Part shown: one piece after another, positions 38,018 to 47,953 of the stretch | Layout: each line of letters begins with the position of its first letter | How positions within the stretch are numbered: the first letter of the stretch is position 1 | Assembly (NCBI GenBank): GCA_963770635.1 | Contig: CAVYQI010000004.1 | Coordinates: forward strand, 372,001 to 436,000 | DNA from: DASZIT01 sp963770635 | GTDB lineage: Bacteria > Actinomycetota > Acidimicrobiia > Acidimicrobiales > RAAP-2 | Reading direction: 5' to 3' | Length of the DNA: 64,000 bases | Translations under genes and position numbers: made by a program | Notes under the pieces: generated by a model | What the model was told of the DNA's origin: nothing | What the model saw: only the letters and a program-made list of their open reading frames with translations | Database searches by the model: none

Positions 38018-38030
38018 GCCCCGACGGCTC

Positions 38031-38333
38031 ATGCCCCCCACCGTCCCGGTCGGGACCACCACCTTCGACCCCTCGGTGCCCTGGTCGCTGCACCCACAGG
38101 TGTCGCTCCGGCCCGAGTCGTTCGGGGCACTGGCCTACCACTTCGGGACCCGGCGGCTGTCCTTCTTGAAGAGCCCTACCCTGCTGGCGGTGGTCTCGTC
38201 CCTGGCCACCCAGCCCACCGGTCGGGATGCCTGCACCGCCGCCGGGGTGGCGGCCGACGAGCTCCCGACCTACGAGCGGGCCCTCGCCACCCTGGCCGAG
38301 TCCGGGATGATCTGCCCGCGAGCCGGATCATGA
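38031..38333 (+). CDS. mftB: Mycofactocin peptide chaperone
   Basis: This 100-residue protein is a PqqD-like RiPP recognition element that binds the MftA leader and presents it to MftC. Residues 18-90 (WSLHPQVSLRPESFGALAYHFGTRRLSFLKSP, then a winged-helix segment) match MftB. The stop overlaps the mftC start (ATGA). The frame is intact. Confidence 0.92.
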   Translation: MPPTVPVGTTTFDPSVPWSLHPQVSLRPESFGALAYHFGTRRLSFLKSPTLLAVVSSLATQPTGRDACTAAGVAADELPTYERALATLAESGMICPRAGS

Positions 38334-39577
38334 CGCTGGTCACCACCGAGCGCCCGACCACCCTCCGGTTGGTCGATCAGTTCCAGCTCGGGCTCGATGC
38401 CCCGATCTGCCTGACCTGGGAGCTGACCTACGCCTGCAACCTGGCCTGCGTGCACTGCCTGTCGAGCTCGGGCCGGCGCGATCCGCGCGAGCTGTCCACC
38501 GCCGAGTGCCATGCGGCTCATCGACGAGTTCGAGCGGATGCAGATCTTCTACGTCAACATCGGCGGGGGCGAGCCCACCATCCGGGCCGACTTCTGGGAG
38601 CTGGTCGACTACGCCACCGCCCACCACGTCGGGGTCAAGTTCTCCACCAACGGCTCGAGGATCACCCCAGAGCGTGGCCGAGCGCTTGGCCGCCAGCGAC
38701 TACGTCGACGTGCAGATCTCCCTCGACGGGGCCACCGCCGAGGTCAACGACGCGGTGCGGGGCGCCGGCTCGTTCGACACCGCCGTCCGGGCCATGGAGC
38801 GGCATGGCGGCGGCCGGCTTCGTCGGATTCAAGATCTCGGTGGTGGTCACCCGGCAGAACGTCGCCCAGCTCGACGCCTTCGAGGCCCTGGCCGACCGGT
38901 ACGGCGCCCAGCTCCGGCTGACCCGGCTGCGCCCGTCGGGCCGGGGGGCCGACGTCTGGGACGAGCTGCACCCCACCGCCGAGCAGCAGCGCCAGCTGTA
39001 CGACTGGCTGCTGGCCCACGGCGAGCAGGTGCTGACCGGCGACTCGTTCTTCCATCTGGCCGGCTACGGCGAGGCGCTACCCGGACTCAACCTGTGCGGC
39101 GCCGGCCGGGTGGTGTGCCTGATCGACCCGGTCGGCGACGTCTACGCCTGCCCGTTCGTCATCCACGACGAGTTCCGGGCCGGCAACGTGCGCGACGGCC
39201 GGGCGGATTCGACCGGGTCTGGCAGTCGTCGGAGCTGTTCGCCGAGCTGCGCCGGCCCGACACTCGGCGGGCGCGTGCGCGTCCTGCGGGCGCTACGACG
39301 CCTGCCAGGGCGGCTGCATGGCGGCCAAGTTCTTCACCGGCCTGCCGCTCGACGGGCCCGACCCCGAGTGCGTGCTCGGCCACGGCGAGACCGCTGGCCG
39401 GCGGCGGCCGGTGGCAGCCTCCCGCCCCGGCCCGTCACCCGACCACTCTCGCCGGACCGCCGGGGCTCGGCGGCGCCGGTGGCGGCGACCGGCTCGTCCC
39501 GGCCGCCGGCCCGATCCGCGCCTGCGACGAGCGACCCGCCGGCCGCCTTCGACGCCGGCCGCCTTCCCGGCTGCAGG
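38330..39577 (+). CDS. mftC: Mycofactocin radical SAM maturase, frameshifted in this sequence
   Basis: MftC uses S-adenosylmethionine to decarboxylate and cross-link the MftA C-terminus. The radical SAM motif CNLACVHC is in the first segment, then VNIGGGEPT, VQISLDGATAEVNDAVRG and LCGAGRVVCLIDPVGDVYACPF, with a SPASM-type Cys cluster (CASCGRYDACQGGCMAAKF, PECVLGHGE). Frame changes near 38515, 38673, 38800, 39200 and 39260 each fit a doubled or lost wobble base, and the repaired reading parallels the mycobacterial protein closely. The exact stop is unclear because of lesions near 39530-39580. Confidence 0.88.
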
Positions 39578-41602
39578 TTGTCCAGCCGCTCGACGCCATC
39601 TCGGGCCGGACGGACCGCACCCTCCCGGGTGGTCTTCGGCCCCCACGAGACCAACCTGGCCGACGGGCCGGGCCATCAGCGCCCGCCACGTGGCCTACTA
39701 CGCCCGGCGGGCCGCCGGCGGGGCGGGGTCATCGTCACCGAGACGGCCTCGGTGCACCCGAGCGACTGGCCCTACGAGCGGGCGCCGCTGGCCGCGCGAC
39801 TGCGGCGCCGGGCTGGGCGGCCGTCGCCGCCGGCGTGCCGGCCGCACGGCACCCTCGTCCTGGCCGGGCTCGGACACGCCGGCGGCCAGGGCTCCAGCGC
39901 CTACTCGCCAGGCGCGTGCTGTGGGCGCCGTCCCGGGTCGCCGACGTGATCGTCCGCGAGTCGCCCGTGGCGATGGAGCCAGCCGAGCATCGACGCCGTG
40001 GTCGCCGGCTTCGCCGCGGCCGCCGCGCCTGGCCGTCGCGGCCGGCCTCGACGGGGTCGAGGTCGACGCCGGGCCGCTCGCTGCTGCGCCAGTTCCAGTC
40101 CGGGCTCGACCAACCAGCGCGCCGACGCGCTACGGGGAGGACCGGCTCCGGTTCGACCCGCGAGGTGCTGGCCGCCGTCCGCGACGGCCGTCGGCCCGGA
40201 CCGGGTCTGGCCCTGCGGCTCTCCTGCGACGAGCTGGCCCCGTGGGCGCGGGATCACCCCCGAGCCTGCCGCCGAGCACGTCGCCGCCCTGGCCGGCCGG
40301 CTCGACCTGCTGACCGTCGTCCGGGGCGGACCCTTCTCGGTCGTCCGCCTACCGGCCCGACGCCCACACCCGGCCGACCTTCAACGCTCGAGCTGTGCCG
40401 GCGCCATGCGGGCGGCCGCGGCCGGCCAGGTGCCGGTGGTGCTGCAGGGCAGCGTGGTCGACCCGGCGGCGGCCGAGGCGGCCCTGGCCGACGGGACCGC
40501 CGACCTGGTCGAGATGACCCGGGCCCAGATCGCCGACGCCCGCCTGGTCGCCCGGCTGCGGGCCGGCGCACGCCGAGCCGGATCCGGCCCTGCATGCTCT
40601 GCAACCAGACCTGCCAGGTGCGCGACAACCGCAACCCCATCGTGACCTGCGTCGGCGACCCCGCGGCCGGCCACGAGACCGAGCCGACCGCCCGGACCGC
40701 CGACGCCGGCGACCGGCCCGGTCGAGCCGGCCCGGCGGTCGCTGGTCGTCGGCGGCGGCCGGCCGGGCTGGAGTGCGCCCGGGTGCTGGCCGGCGCCGGC
40801 CACCGGGTCCGGCTGGCCGAGCGGGCCGGCGGCTCGGCGGGGTGCTGGCGCGTGGCGGCATCGGCGGCCCGGGCGCGGGCGCCGGCTGGCCGGCTGGCCG
40901 ACTGGCTGGCGGCCGAATGCGCCCGGCTCGGGGTGGAGGTCGACCTCGGGCACCGAGGTCGACGCCGGCGGACCGTGACGCCGCCCGGCCGACGGGCGGC
41001 AGGTGGTCCTGGCCACCGGGTCCCGGCCGCTCCCCGATCGGCTACCCGGCGACGCCGGACCGGTCGCCGGTCGTCGACGCGCCTCGGCCGCTGGCCGGCG
41101 GCGGACCCGGCTCGCCCGACGGCCCGGTCGTGGTCGACGACCCGGTCGGCGGGCCCGATCGGGGTCGGCGGTGGCCGAGTGGCTGGCGGGCGCAGGGACC
41201 GCCGGTCGTCCATCGTCACCCCGGATCCGGTCGCCGGCACCCTGCTGGCCCGCACCGGCGACCTGGCCGACGCCAACGTCCGGCTGCCAGCGGGCCGGGG
41301 TCGCCCGCCGAGCTCCGGCCCGCATCCTCCGCGGGCGGCCGGCGGGAGCGGTCGCCGTCGACGACGTCTGGACCGGCGAGCGGCGGCGAGCTCGGCCGCC
41401 GCGCGTGCTCGTCGACTGCGGCCACCGCCTGCCCGACGACGAGCTGTACCGGGCCGGCCGGCGACCCGCCGGCCGCGGGCCGGCGACTGCGTCGCCCCCC
41501 GCACCGTCCACGAGGCGGTCCTGGAAGGCCGGCGGGCGCCCGGGCGCTGCTCGGGGACCGGCGCCGCGACGCGGGCTCGCACGGTGCGCGGCGGTCCGGT
41601 GA
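39578..41602 (+). CDS. Mycofactocin-system FadH/OYE oxidoreductase 1, frameshifted
   Basis: This is a two-domain flavoenzyme of about 670 residues: an old-yellow-enzyme TIM barrel with FMN and a 4Fe-4S site (CMLCNQTCQVRDN), then an FAD/NAD(P)-binding half like 2,4-dienoyl-CoA reductase. It begins GRTAPSRVVFGPHETNLADG and RHVAYYARRAAGG, the signature of the mycofactocin OYE-1 family. About twenty frame changes of the wobble type interrupt it. It ends at the TGA at 41600-41602, which overlaps the GTG of the next gene. The start is approximate. It probably moves electrons between a mycofactocin pool and another carrier. Confidence 0.75.
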
Positions 41603-43603
41603 GCGCCGGCGAGCCGCTACCGGCACCTGTTCTCGCCGCTGCGGGTCGGACCGGTGACGGTGCGCCAACCGGATCGTGTTCTCGCGCCCACCTGACCAAC
41701 TACGCCGCCGACGGGCCTCCCGAGCGAGCAGCACGCCGCCTACTACGCGGCCCGGGCCGCCGGCGGCGCCGGCCTGATCATCACCGAGGAGCACTCGACC
41801 CACCCGACCGACTGGCCGTACGAGAAGCTGATCCACGGGTTCCACCCGGAGGTGCATCCCCGGCTACCGGCGCATCACCGACGCCGTGCACGCCCACGGC
41901 GTGCCGATCCTGGCCCAGATCAACCACAACGGCGGGCAGGCCTCGAGCATGTACACGCCGGCTGCCGGTGTGGGCGCCCAGCCCGGTGCCCGACCCGCTG
42001 TTCCGGGAGGTGCCCAAGGCGGTCGAGCCGCCACGAGATCGCCGAGATCGTCGCCGGCTACGCCGCAGGTGGCCGAGCACTGCGTCGCCGGCGGGTTCGA
42101 CGGGGTCGAGCTGCAGTGCTCGCACTCCTCGATCGTGCGCGGCTTCCTCTCCCCCGCCACCAACCAGCGCACCGACGAGTACGGCGGGCCGCTGGCGAAC
42201 CGGGCCCGGCTGCTGCTGGAGATCGTCGCCGCGGTGCGCGCGGCCATCGGGCCGGCAGCGGCCCTCGGCGTGCGGCTGTGCGGCGACGAGCTGATCGAGG
42301 GCGGCACCACGCATCGACGACGCGGTCGAGGTGGCCCGGCTGGTCGAGGCCACCGGCCGGGTCGACTACATCAACACGTCGATCGGGGTGGCCACCGCCA
42401 CCCTGTACATGATCGAGGCGAGCATGCAGGTCCCGCCGGGGTACGCCATGTTCATCCCGCAGCGCCATCCGCCAGGCGGTGCGCCTGCCGGTGGTCGGGG
42501 TCGGCCGGTTCAAGGACCCGCTGCAGGCCGACCGGGCGCTGGCCGACGGCCACTGCGATCTGGTCGGCGTGGTCCGGGGCCAGATCGCCGACGCCGACTT
42601 CGCGGCCAAGGCCCGGGCCGGCCACGCCGCCGACATCCGGACCTGCCTGTCGTGCAACCAGGAGTGCGTCGGCCGGATGGGGCTCAACCGGTGGCTCGGC
42701 TGCATCGAGAACCCCCGCGACCGGGCGGGAGGCGGTGCCCGCTGCCCGCCGCGCCGGGCCCGGCCCGGCGGCGCCAGGTGGTCGGTGGTCGGGGCCGGCC
42801 CGGCCGGGCTGCAGGCGGCGGTGACCGCCGACCGAGCGGGGCCACCAGGTCGTCCTGCTACGAGCGGCAGGCCCGCGCTCGGCGGCCAGGTCCCGGTGGC
42901 GGCCAGCGTGCCGAGCCGGGCCGAGTTCCTCGACATCACCCGCAACCTGGCCGCCCACGCCCGGCGGCCGGGGTGGACGTCCGCACCGGGCGTCGAGGCC
43001 GACGCCGGCCCGATCCGCGGCGCGAGCGCGCCCGACGCGGTGGTCCTGGCCACCGGGGCCCGGCCGGCCCGGCCGTGGTGGGCGGGCGGACCCGCCCGGG
43101 TGGTCGACGTGCGGGACGTGCTCGAGGGCCGGGCTCGCCCCGACGGGACGGTGGTGGTGGTCGACGAGCTCGGGTTCCACCAGGCCACCTCGGTGGCCGA
43201 GCTGCTGGCCGACCGGGGCTGCGCGGTGGAGATCGTCACCAACGGCATGGTCGTCGGCCAGGATCTGGGCATCACCCTGGACCTCGAGACCTGGAACGTG
43301 CGGGCCCACGCCAAGGGGATCGCCCAGAGCGACCGACCTGGTCCCGCTGGGGGCTGCCCGGCTGGAGGAGGCTCCCATGCCGGCGGCGTCGTGCTCGCAC
43401 CTCCAGCACCACCCGACCGGCAAGGACCGCAACCGCGCCTGCGACTGGGTGGTCTGCGCCGTCCACCAGCAGCCCGAGGACGGCCTGTGGCAGGAGCTGG
43501 CCGAGGTCGGCGTTCGCCGTCCACCGCGTCGGCGACTGCCTGGCCCCCCGCCGGGCCCACGCCGCGGTGATCGAGGGCCATCGGGTGGCGGTCGGCGCTA
43601 TGA
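41599..43603 (+). CDS. Mycofactocin-system FadH/OYE oxidoreductase 2, frameshifted
   Basis: This is a paralogue of the preceding gene, with AHLTNYAADG, GLIITEEHSTHPTDWPYEK, QINHNGGQASSMY, FDGVELQCSHSSIVRGFLSPATNQRTDEYGGP and the 4Fe-4S cluster CLSCNQECVGRM. The FAD/NAD domain starts VVGAGPAGLQAAV. Frame changes such as GTGC at 41852, ACGC at 42309 and CTAC at 42858 are doubled wobble bases. The GTG start and TGA stop both overlap the neighbours. Substrates of the OYE-1/OYE-2 pair are unknown; a role in mycofactocin redox cycling is inferred. Confidence 0.8.
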
Positions 43604-44675
43604 ACGACCCGGCTGCGGATGCACGGGCCGGAGCCGCCGTGGCGGTCGTCGGTGGCCCGCGACGGCCGGCTGCCGGCCGGGGCCGACGAGGCGGTGGCCG
43701 AGGCCGGCGGCCAGGTGCTGGTGGTCGGCTCGGGCGCCGCCGAAGCGGCGGCCTGCTGCGTCACTGGCCGCGGTCCGCGCGGTGTGGCTCGAGACGGGCG
43801 CCGGACTGCGGCCGGCCGCGCTGACCGGCGGTCCTGGTCCCGCGGCCTGGCCGGCGTCGCCGCTGGTGGTCCTGCCCGCGTCAGCCCGGACGGACGGGAC
43901 CTGGCGCCCCGGCTGGCGGCCGGCTCGGGCGGCCGCTTGCTCGGCCCGGCGTCCGGTGCGGCGCCCGGCCCGGACCGCCGGCCGGCGTCCGGATCGGCCG
44001 AGCTGCTCCGGCTGGACGACCGGGTCGCTGATCCCGGTCGACGTCGGACGGCCCGGCGGTCGCCACCCTGGTTGCCCGGGAGCCGACGGTGGTCCCGGCC
44101 GACCGGCCGGTCGACCTGGCGAGCCGGCGGTGATCGCCCCGTCGGCTGGCCGTCGGCGGCCCGGGGCACCCGGCCTGTCCGCCGGATCCCGAGGTCATGC
44201 GAGCGTCCTCGAGCCCGACCCGGCCACCATGGACCTGGCCGACGCCACCCGGGTGTTCGGCGGCGGCGCCGGGCTGGCCTCGCGGGGCTCGCGACCGACA
44301 GGCACGGGCGATCTTCGCCCTGCTCGGCCGGGTGGCGGCCGCGCTGGGGGCGTCGGCGGGGGCCACCCGGGTGGCCACCGACGCCGGCTGGATCGGCCAC
44401 GAGCGCCAGATCGGCACCACCGGGGTGGCCATCGATCCCGACCTGTACGTGGCCTTCGGGGTGTCGGGCGCCACCCAGCACATCGGCGGTCTCGGCGCCC
44501 CACGCCACGTCGTCAGCGTCAACACCGATCCGTCGTGCCCGATGACGGCCATGGCCGACCTCGGCCTGGTCACCGACGCCGCGGCGCTGCTGGTGGAGCT
44601 GGCCCGGCGGCTCGGCGTGTCCGTTCCGGCCGAGCCTGCGGCCCCGAGACCCGCGCGAGGTACGCCATGTCGTGA
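43600..44675 (+). CDS. Electron transfer flavoprotein alpha subunit, mycofactocin-associated, frameshifted
   Basis: The C-terminal half shows the ETF-alpha FAD domain clearly: DAGWIGHERQIGTTGVAIDPDLYVAFGVSGATQHIGGL, then VSVNTDPSCPMTAMADLGLVTD. The N-terminal half (ARDGRLPAGADEAVAEAGGQVLVVGSG) is the alternating ATPase-like domain, read across frame changes such as GCCT near 43753. It pairs with the ETF-beta gene at 46335. ETFs carry electrons singly from flavin dehydrogenases to a quinone oxidoreductase. The ATG overlaps the OYE-2 stop (ATGA). Confidence 0.82.
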
Positions 44676-44684
44676 GCCGGCGGC

Positions 44685-46007
44685 GTGCGGGTGGCCGGGT
44701 CCCCGGTGCTCGACGCGGTGGTCGTCGGGGCCGGCCCGGCCGGCTCGGCGGCCGCCCTGGCGCTGGCCCGGGCCGGACGCTCGGTGGTCCTGGTCGAGCG
44801 CGGGCCGTTTCCCGGGTCCAAGAACGTCTACGGCGGGGTCGTCTACGGCCGGGTCCTCGACGAGGTGGTGCCCGGCTGGTGGGAGCAGGTCCCGGTCCAG
44901 CGCTGGGTGGTGCGGCGCTCCACCATGGTGATGACCGCCGACCCAGGCGGTGACGGTGGACTTCCGGACCCCGGCCTGGGCAGAGGCCCCCTACAACGGG
45001 ATGACCACCTACCGGGCCGACTTCGACAGCTGGCTGGCGGCCGAAGCCGTGGCGGCCGGCGCCCGCCTGGTCACCTCCACCGTCGCCACCGGCCTGCTGC
45101 GCGACGCCGGCGGGCGGGTCGCCGGGGTCCGCACCGACCGGCCGAGCAGGGGATCTGCGGGCCCGGGTGGTGATCGCCTGCGACGGCGTCAACTCGTTCC
45201 TGGCCAAGGAGGCCGGGCTGCTGCCGCTGGCCGACGCCGCCCACCACACCCTCGGGGTCAAGGAGGTGCTCGCCCTCCCGCGCCAGGTCATCGAGGAACG
45301 GTTCGGGCTCCGTGGCCGACGAGGGCGTCGACATCGAGATGCTCGGGTGCACCCGGGGGATCCCCGGCGGCGGGTTCCTCTACACCAACGTCGACACGGT
45401 GAGCGTCGGGGTCGTGGTCTCGCTGACCGGCCTGGCCGCGGCCGGGGTGCGGCCCGAGGAGCTGATCGCCGACCTCAAGGCGCCATCCGGCCATCGCCCC
45501 CTCGTCTCCGGGGCGCCACGCTCAGGGAGTACTCCGCCCACCTGATCCCGGAGGGCGGCTACGACGCCATGCCGACGCTGGCCGACCGACGGGCTGCTGG
45601 TGGCCGGCGACGCCGCCGGCATGACCCTGGCCGCCGGGATCTGGCTGGAGGGCGTCAACTTCGCCATCGGCTCCGGGCTGGCCGCCGGCCGGGCATCGAC
45701 CGGGCCATCGCCGGCGGTGACGCTCGGCCGGCCGGGCTCGCCCGCTACCGCGCCGACCTGGAGGCCAACTTCGTGCTGCCAGGACCACAAGCGGCTGCGC
45801 CGGGCCCCCGCGTCTGGTCCTCTCCGAGCGCATGCAGCAGCGCTACCCGGACCTGGTCTGCGACCTGGCGGAGGAGATGTTCACGGTGACCAACCCGACG
45901 CCCAAGCCGGGAGGGCTCGGCATCACCCGGGCGGCGGCGGCCAAGCACGGGTCAAGCTCCGGCAGATGGCCGGCGACGCGGCTCGAGCCGCGAGGATCTT
46001 CGGATGA
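44685..46007 (+). CDS. FixC-like ETF:quinone oxidoreductase flavoprotein, frameshifted
   Basis: This FAD-dependent dehydrogenase of the FixC / ETF-QO family contains DAVVVGAGPAGSAAALALARAG, PFPGSKNVYGGVVYGRVLDE, VVIACDGVNSFLAKEAG, LGVKEVLALPRQVIEERFG, YSAHLIPEGGYDAMP and VAGDAAGMTLAAGIWLEGVNFAI. It would accept electrons from the ETF and, with the downstream ferredoxin, pass them to the quinone pool. About ten wobble-type frame changes occur. A GTG at 44672 overlapping the ETF-alpha stop is an alternative start. The stop overlaps the ferredoxin start. Confidence 0.85.
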
Positions 46008-46342
46008 GGCCGCCGGCCGTCGTGACGGGGTCGGGCGACGAGGCGCCCGGAGGCCGGTGGCGGGGCATCGCCTTCGAGGACCGCATGGCGACCGTCGAGT
46101 TCCGGGTCGGCGAGCGGGCCCACATCACGGTCGACTCGGACGTGTGCCGGTCGTGCACCACCAAGGCGTGCGTCACCGCCTGCCCGGCCAATCTGTTCGC
46201 CCCGACCGCGGACGGCGGCATCCTCTTCAACTACGAGCAGTGCTTCGAGTGCGGCACCTGCTACCTGGTCTGCAACTCGGAAGGCGCCATCACCTGGACC
46301 TACCCCGACGGCGGCCAGGGCGTCGTGTTCCGCCATGGCTGA
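46004..46342 (+). CDS. fixX: FixX-like ferredoxin
   Basis: This 112-residue protein has the FixX / ETF-QO C-terminal ferredoxin pattern: CRSCTTKACVTACPANLF and FNYEQCFECGTCYLVC, which supply one 4Fe-4S cluster and remnants of a second. It is the usual partner of FixC. The ATG overlaps the FixC stop, and its own end overlaps ETF-beta by 8 nt. This and all following genes of the operon are intact. Confidence 0.9.
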   Translation: MRPPAVVTGSGDEAPGGRWRGIAFEDRMATVEFRVGERAHITVDSDVCRSCTTKACVTACPANLFAPTADGGILFNYEQCFECGTCYLVCNSEGAITWTYPDGGQGVVFRHG

Positions 46343-47258
46343 CCGACCCACTGGCCCGATGGTGGTGGCCTGCGTCCGGATCGGCGACCTCCGCTCCCGG
46401 GTCGACCCGCTGTCGGGTGCCGTCGTCCGCGATCAGCTGGGCGTCGGGATGACACCGGCCGACGCCGCCGCCCTCGAGTACGCCTTCCGTATCGCCGAGG
46501 CCTGGGCCGGTCACGTGGTGGCGGTCACCGTCGGTCCGCCGTCGGCCGATCCTCGACTCCGGGATGCCCGTGCCCTCGGCGCCACCGTCCTCCGGGTGGC
46601 GGTCCCCGACCCGTCGTCGGACCAGGGATACGCGGAGGACCTGGGCTCCGATGAGCGGGCCGAGGCCATCGCCATCGCCGCCGCCCTCGCCCCCTACGGC
46701 CGGCCGGCCGTGGTGATGTGCGGCGACCGGTCGGCGGACCGCGGCACCGGGGCGTTCCCGGCGTTTCTGGCCCACGAGCTGGGGGCGGCCCAGGCGCTGG
46801 GCCTGGTGGCGGTGGCCACCACCGACACGCCGCTGACGCTGGTGGCCGAGCGCCGGCTCGACGGGGGGTGGAGGGAGCGGCTCTCGGTGGCCTGCCCGGC
46901 GGTGTGCTCGGTGGAGGGGGCCGGCATCCGGTTGCGGCGGGCCTCCCTGACCGCCACCCTGGCCGCCCAGCCCATCGAGATCCCCGAAATCCCGAGCCGC
47001 GCCGGCGAACACGTCGGTGCCGGTCCGATGGGGCTGGGTGCGGTCCGACCCTTCCGACCCCGGACCCGGGTGGTCCCACCCCCGGAGGGCGATGATCCTC
47101 GACTGCGGCTGCTGGCCCTCACCGGGGCGTTGGTCGCCCGTGACCCGCCCACCGTGGTCGGTCCGATCGACGCGTCCGGGGCCGCGGATGCCCTGCTGGA
47201 CTTCCTGGACCGTCACGGGTATCGGGGTGGGCGGACCGCGAACGAGGCGGGGGGATGA
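46335..47258 (+). CDS. Electron transfer flavoprotein beta subunit, mycofactocin-associated
   Basis: This 307-residue ETF-beta begins VACVRIGDLRSRVDPLSG and contains MTPADAAALEYAFRIAEAW, MCGDRSADRGTGAFPAFLAHELG and RLSVACPAVCSVEG. In this family the GTG(A/T)-P motif segment binds AMP. With the ETF-alpha at 43600 it would form a heterodimer. The two subunits are separated by FixC and FixX, an unusual order. The stop overlaps mftE. Confidence 0.85.
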   Translation: MADRPTGPMVVACVRIGDLRSRVDPLSGAVVRDQLGVGMTPADAAALEYAFRIAEAWAGHVVAVTVGPPSADPRLRDARALGATVLRVAVPDPSSDQGYAEDLGSDERAEAIAIAAALAPYGRPAVVMCGDRSADRGTGAFPAFLAHELGAAQALGLVAVATTDTPLTLVAERRLDGGWRERLSVACPAVCSVEGAGIRLRRASLTATLAAQPIEIPEIPSRAGEHVGAGPMGLGAVRPFRPRTRVVPPPEGDDPRLRLLALTGALVARDPPTVVGPIDASGAADALLDFLDRHGYRGGRTANEAGG

Positions 47259-47953
47259 CCCGGCTGGCCGACCTGGCCTGGCCGGAGGTCGGGACCCTGA
47301 CCGGTCGGGGCGCGGTCCTCCTGGTCCCGCTGGGATCCACCGAGCAGCACGGGCCCCACCTGCCGGTCACCACCGACACCGACATCGCCGGGGCCATCGT
47401 CTCCCATCCCGCCATCAGGCTCCGGCTTCCGCACGCCGTCGTGGCCCCTTCCCTTCCCTACGGATCCTGCGGCGAGCACGACGGGTTCCCCGGCACCCTG
47501 TCGATCGGGCGGAACGCCACCGAGCTGGTGGTGGTGGAGCTGGTCCGATCGGCCAGCGCCGCCTTCGCGGCGGTGGTGGTGGTCTCCACCCACGGCGGGA
47601 ACGCCGTCCCGGTGGAACAGGCGGTGTCGCGGCTGCGCGCCGAGGGCCGCAACGTGCGGGCATGGAGTCCGCGGTGGCAAGGTGACGCCCATGCCGGCCG
47701 CACCGAGACCTCGCTGATGCTGGCCATCGCCCCCGAGCGAGTCGATCTCGCCGTAGCCGTACCGGGAGACACCCGGCCGCTGGCCGAGCTCCTCCCCGCC
47801 CTCCGTGCCGGCGGGGTCGGCTCGGTGAGCCCGAACGGAATCCTCGGCGACCCGACGTCGGCGACCCGGGAAGAGGGGGAACGACTGCTGGCCGCGGCGG
47901 TCGACGACCTGATCGGGTTCGTGGATGGATCCGGCGGCGGGGGACGGCGATGA
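47255..47953 (+). CDS. mftE: Mycofactocin precursor peptide peptidase
   Basis: This 232-residue creatininase-family metalloprotease cleaves the modified Val-Tyr unit from MftA. Metal ligands are visible in PLGSTEQHGPHLPVTTDTDIA, GSCGEHDGFPGTLSIG and STHGGNAVPVEQAV. The start and stop both overlap neighbouring genes (ATGA). The sequence is complete and intact. Confidence 0.92.
   Translation: MTRLADLAWPEVGTLTGRGAVLLVPLGSTEQHGPHLPVTTDTDIAGAIVSHPAIRLRLPHAVVAPSLPYGSCGEHDGFPGTLSIGRNATELVVVELVRSASAAFAAVVVVSTHGGNAVPVEQAVSRLRAEGRNVRAWSPRWQGDAHAGRTETSLMLAIAPERVDLAVAVPGDTRPLAELLPALRAGGVGSVSPNGILGDPTSATREEGERLLAAAVDDLIGFVDGSGGGGRR

Larger units (their letters stand above)
32826..46007. other. Segment with doubled or dropped third codon positions
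   Basis: Nearly every long gene in this stretch is broken by repeated frame changes without in-frame stops in conserved blocks. In most cases examined, one synonymous third base is followed by an alternative one: GCTC at 38515-38518, CGTG at 38673-38676, GTGC at 41852-41855, CTAC at 42858-42861. Elsewhere the third base is missing. This looks like a mixed-strain consensus. The glycine-rich gene, mftA and mftB within it are intact. Confidence 0.75.

Noticed and set aside
39578..43603. One of the two flavoenzymes being MftD
   Set aside because: Both have OYE barrel motifs, a 4Fe-4S cluster and a FadH-like FAD/NAD half. They are not FMN-dependent alpha-hydroxyacid oxidases.
38330..46007. Programmed +1 frameshifting or quadruplet decoding in the mycofactocin region
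   Set aside because: The extra bases are alternative synonymous third bases at many unrelated codons, without shared slippery sites, and they fall mainly in one segment. A mixed-strain consensus explains them better.
32826..46007. Decay of the lipase, alcohol dehydrogenase and mycofactocin genes into pseudogenes
   Set aside because: Conserved motifs persist on both sides of every lesion and the frame changes fall at wobble positions, which is not expected of neutral decay.
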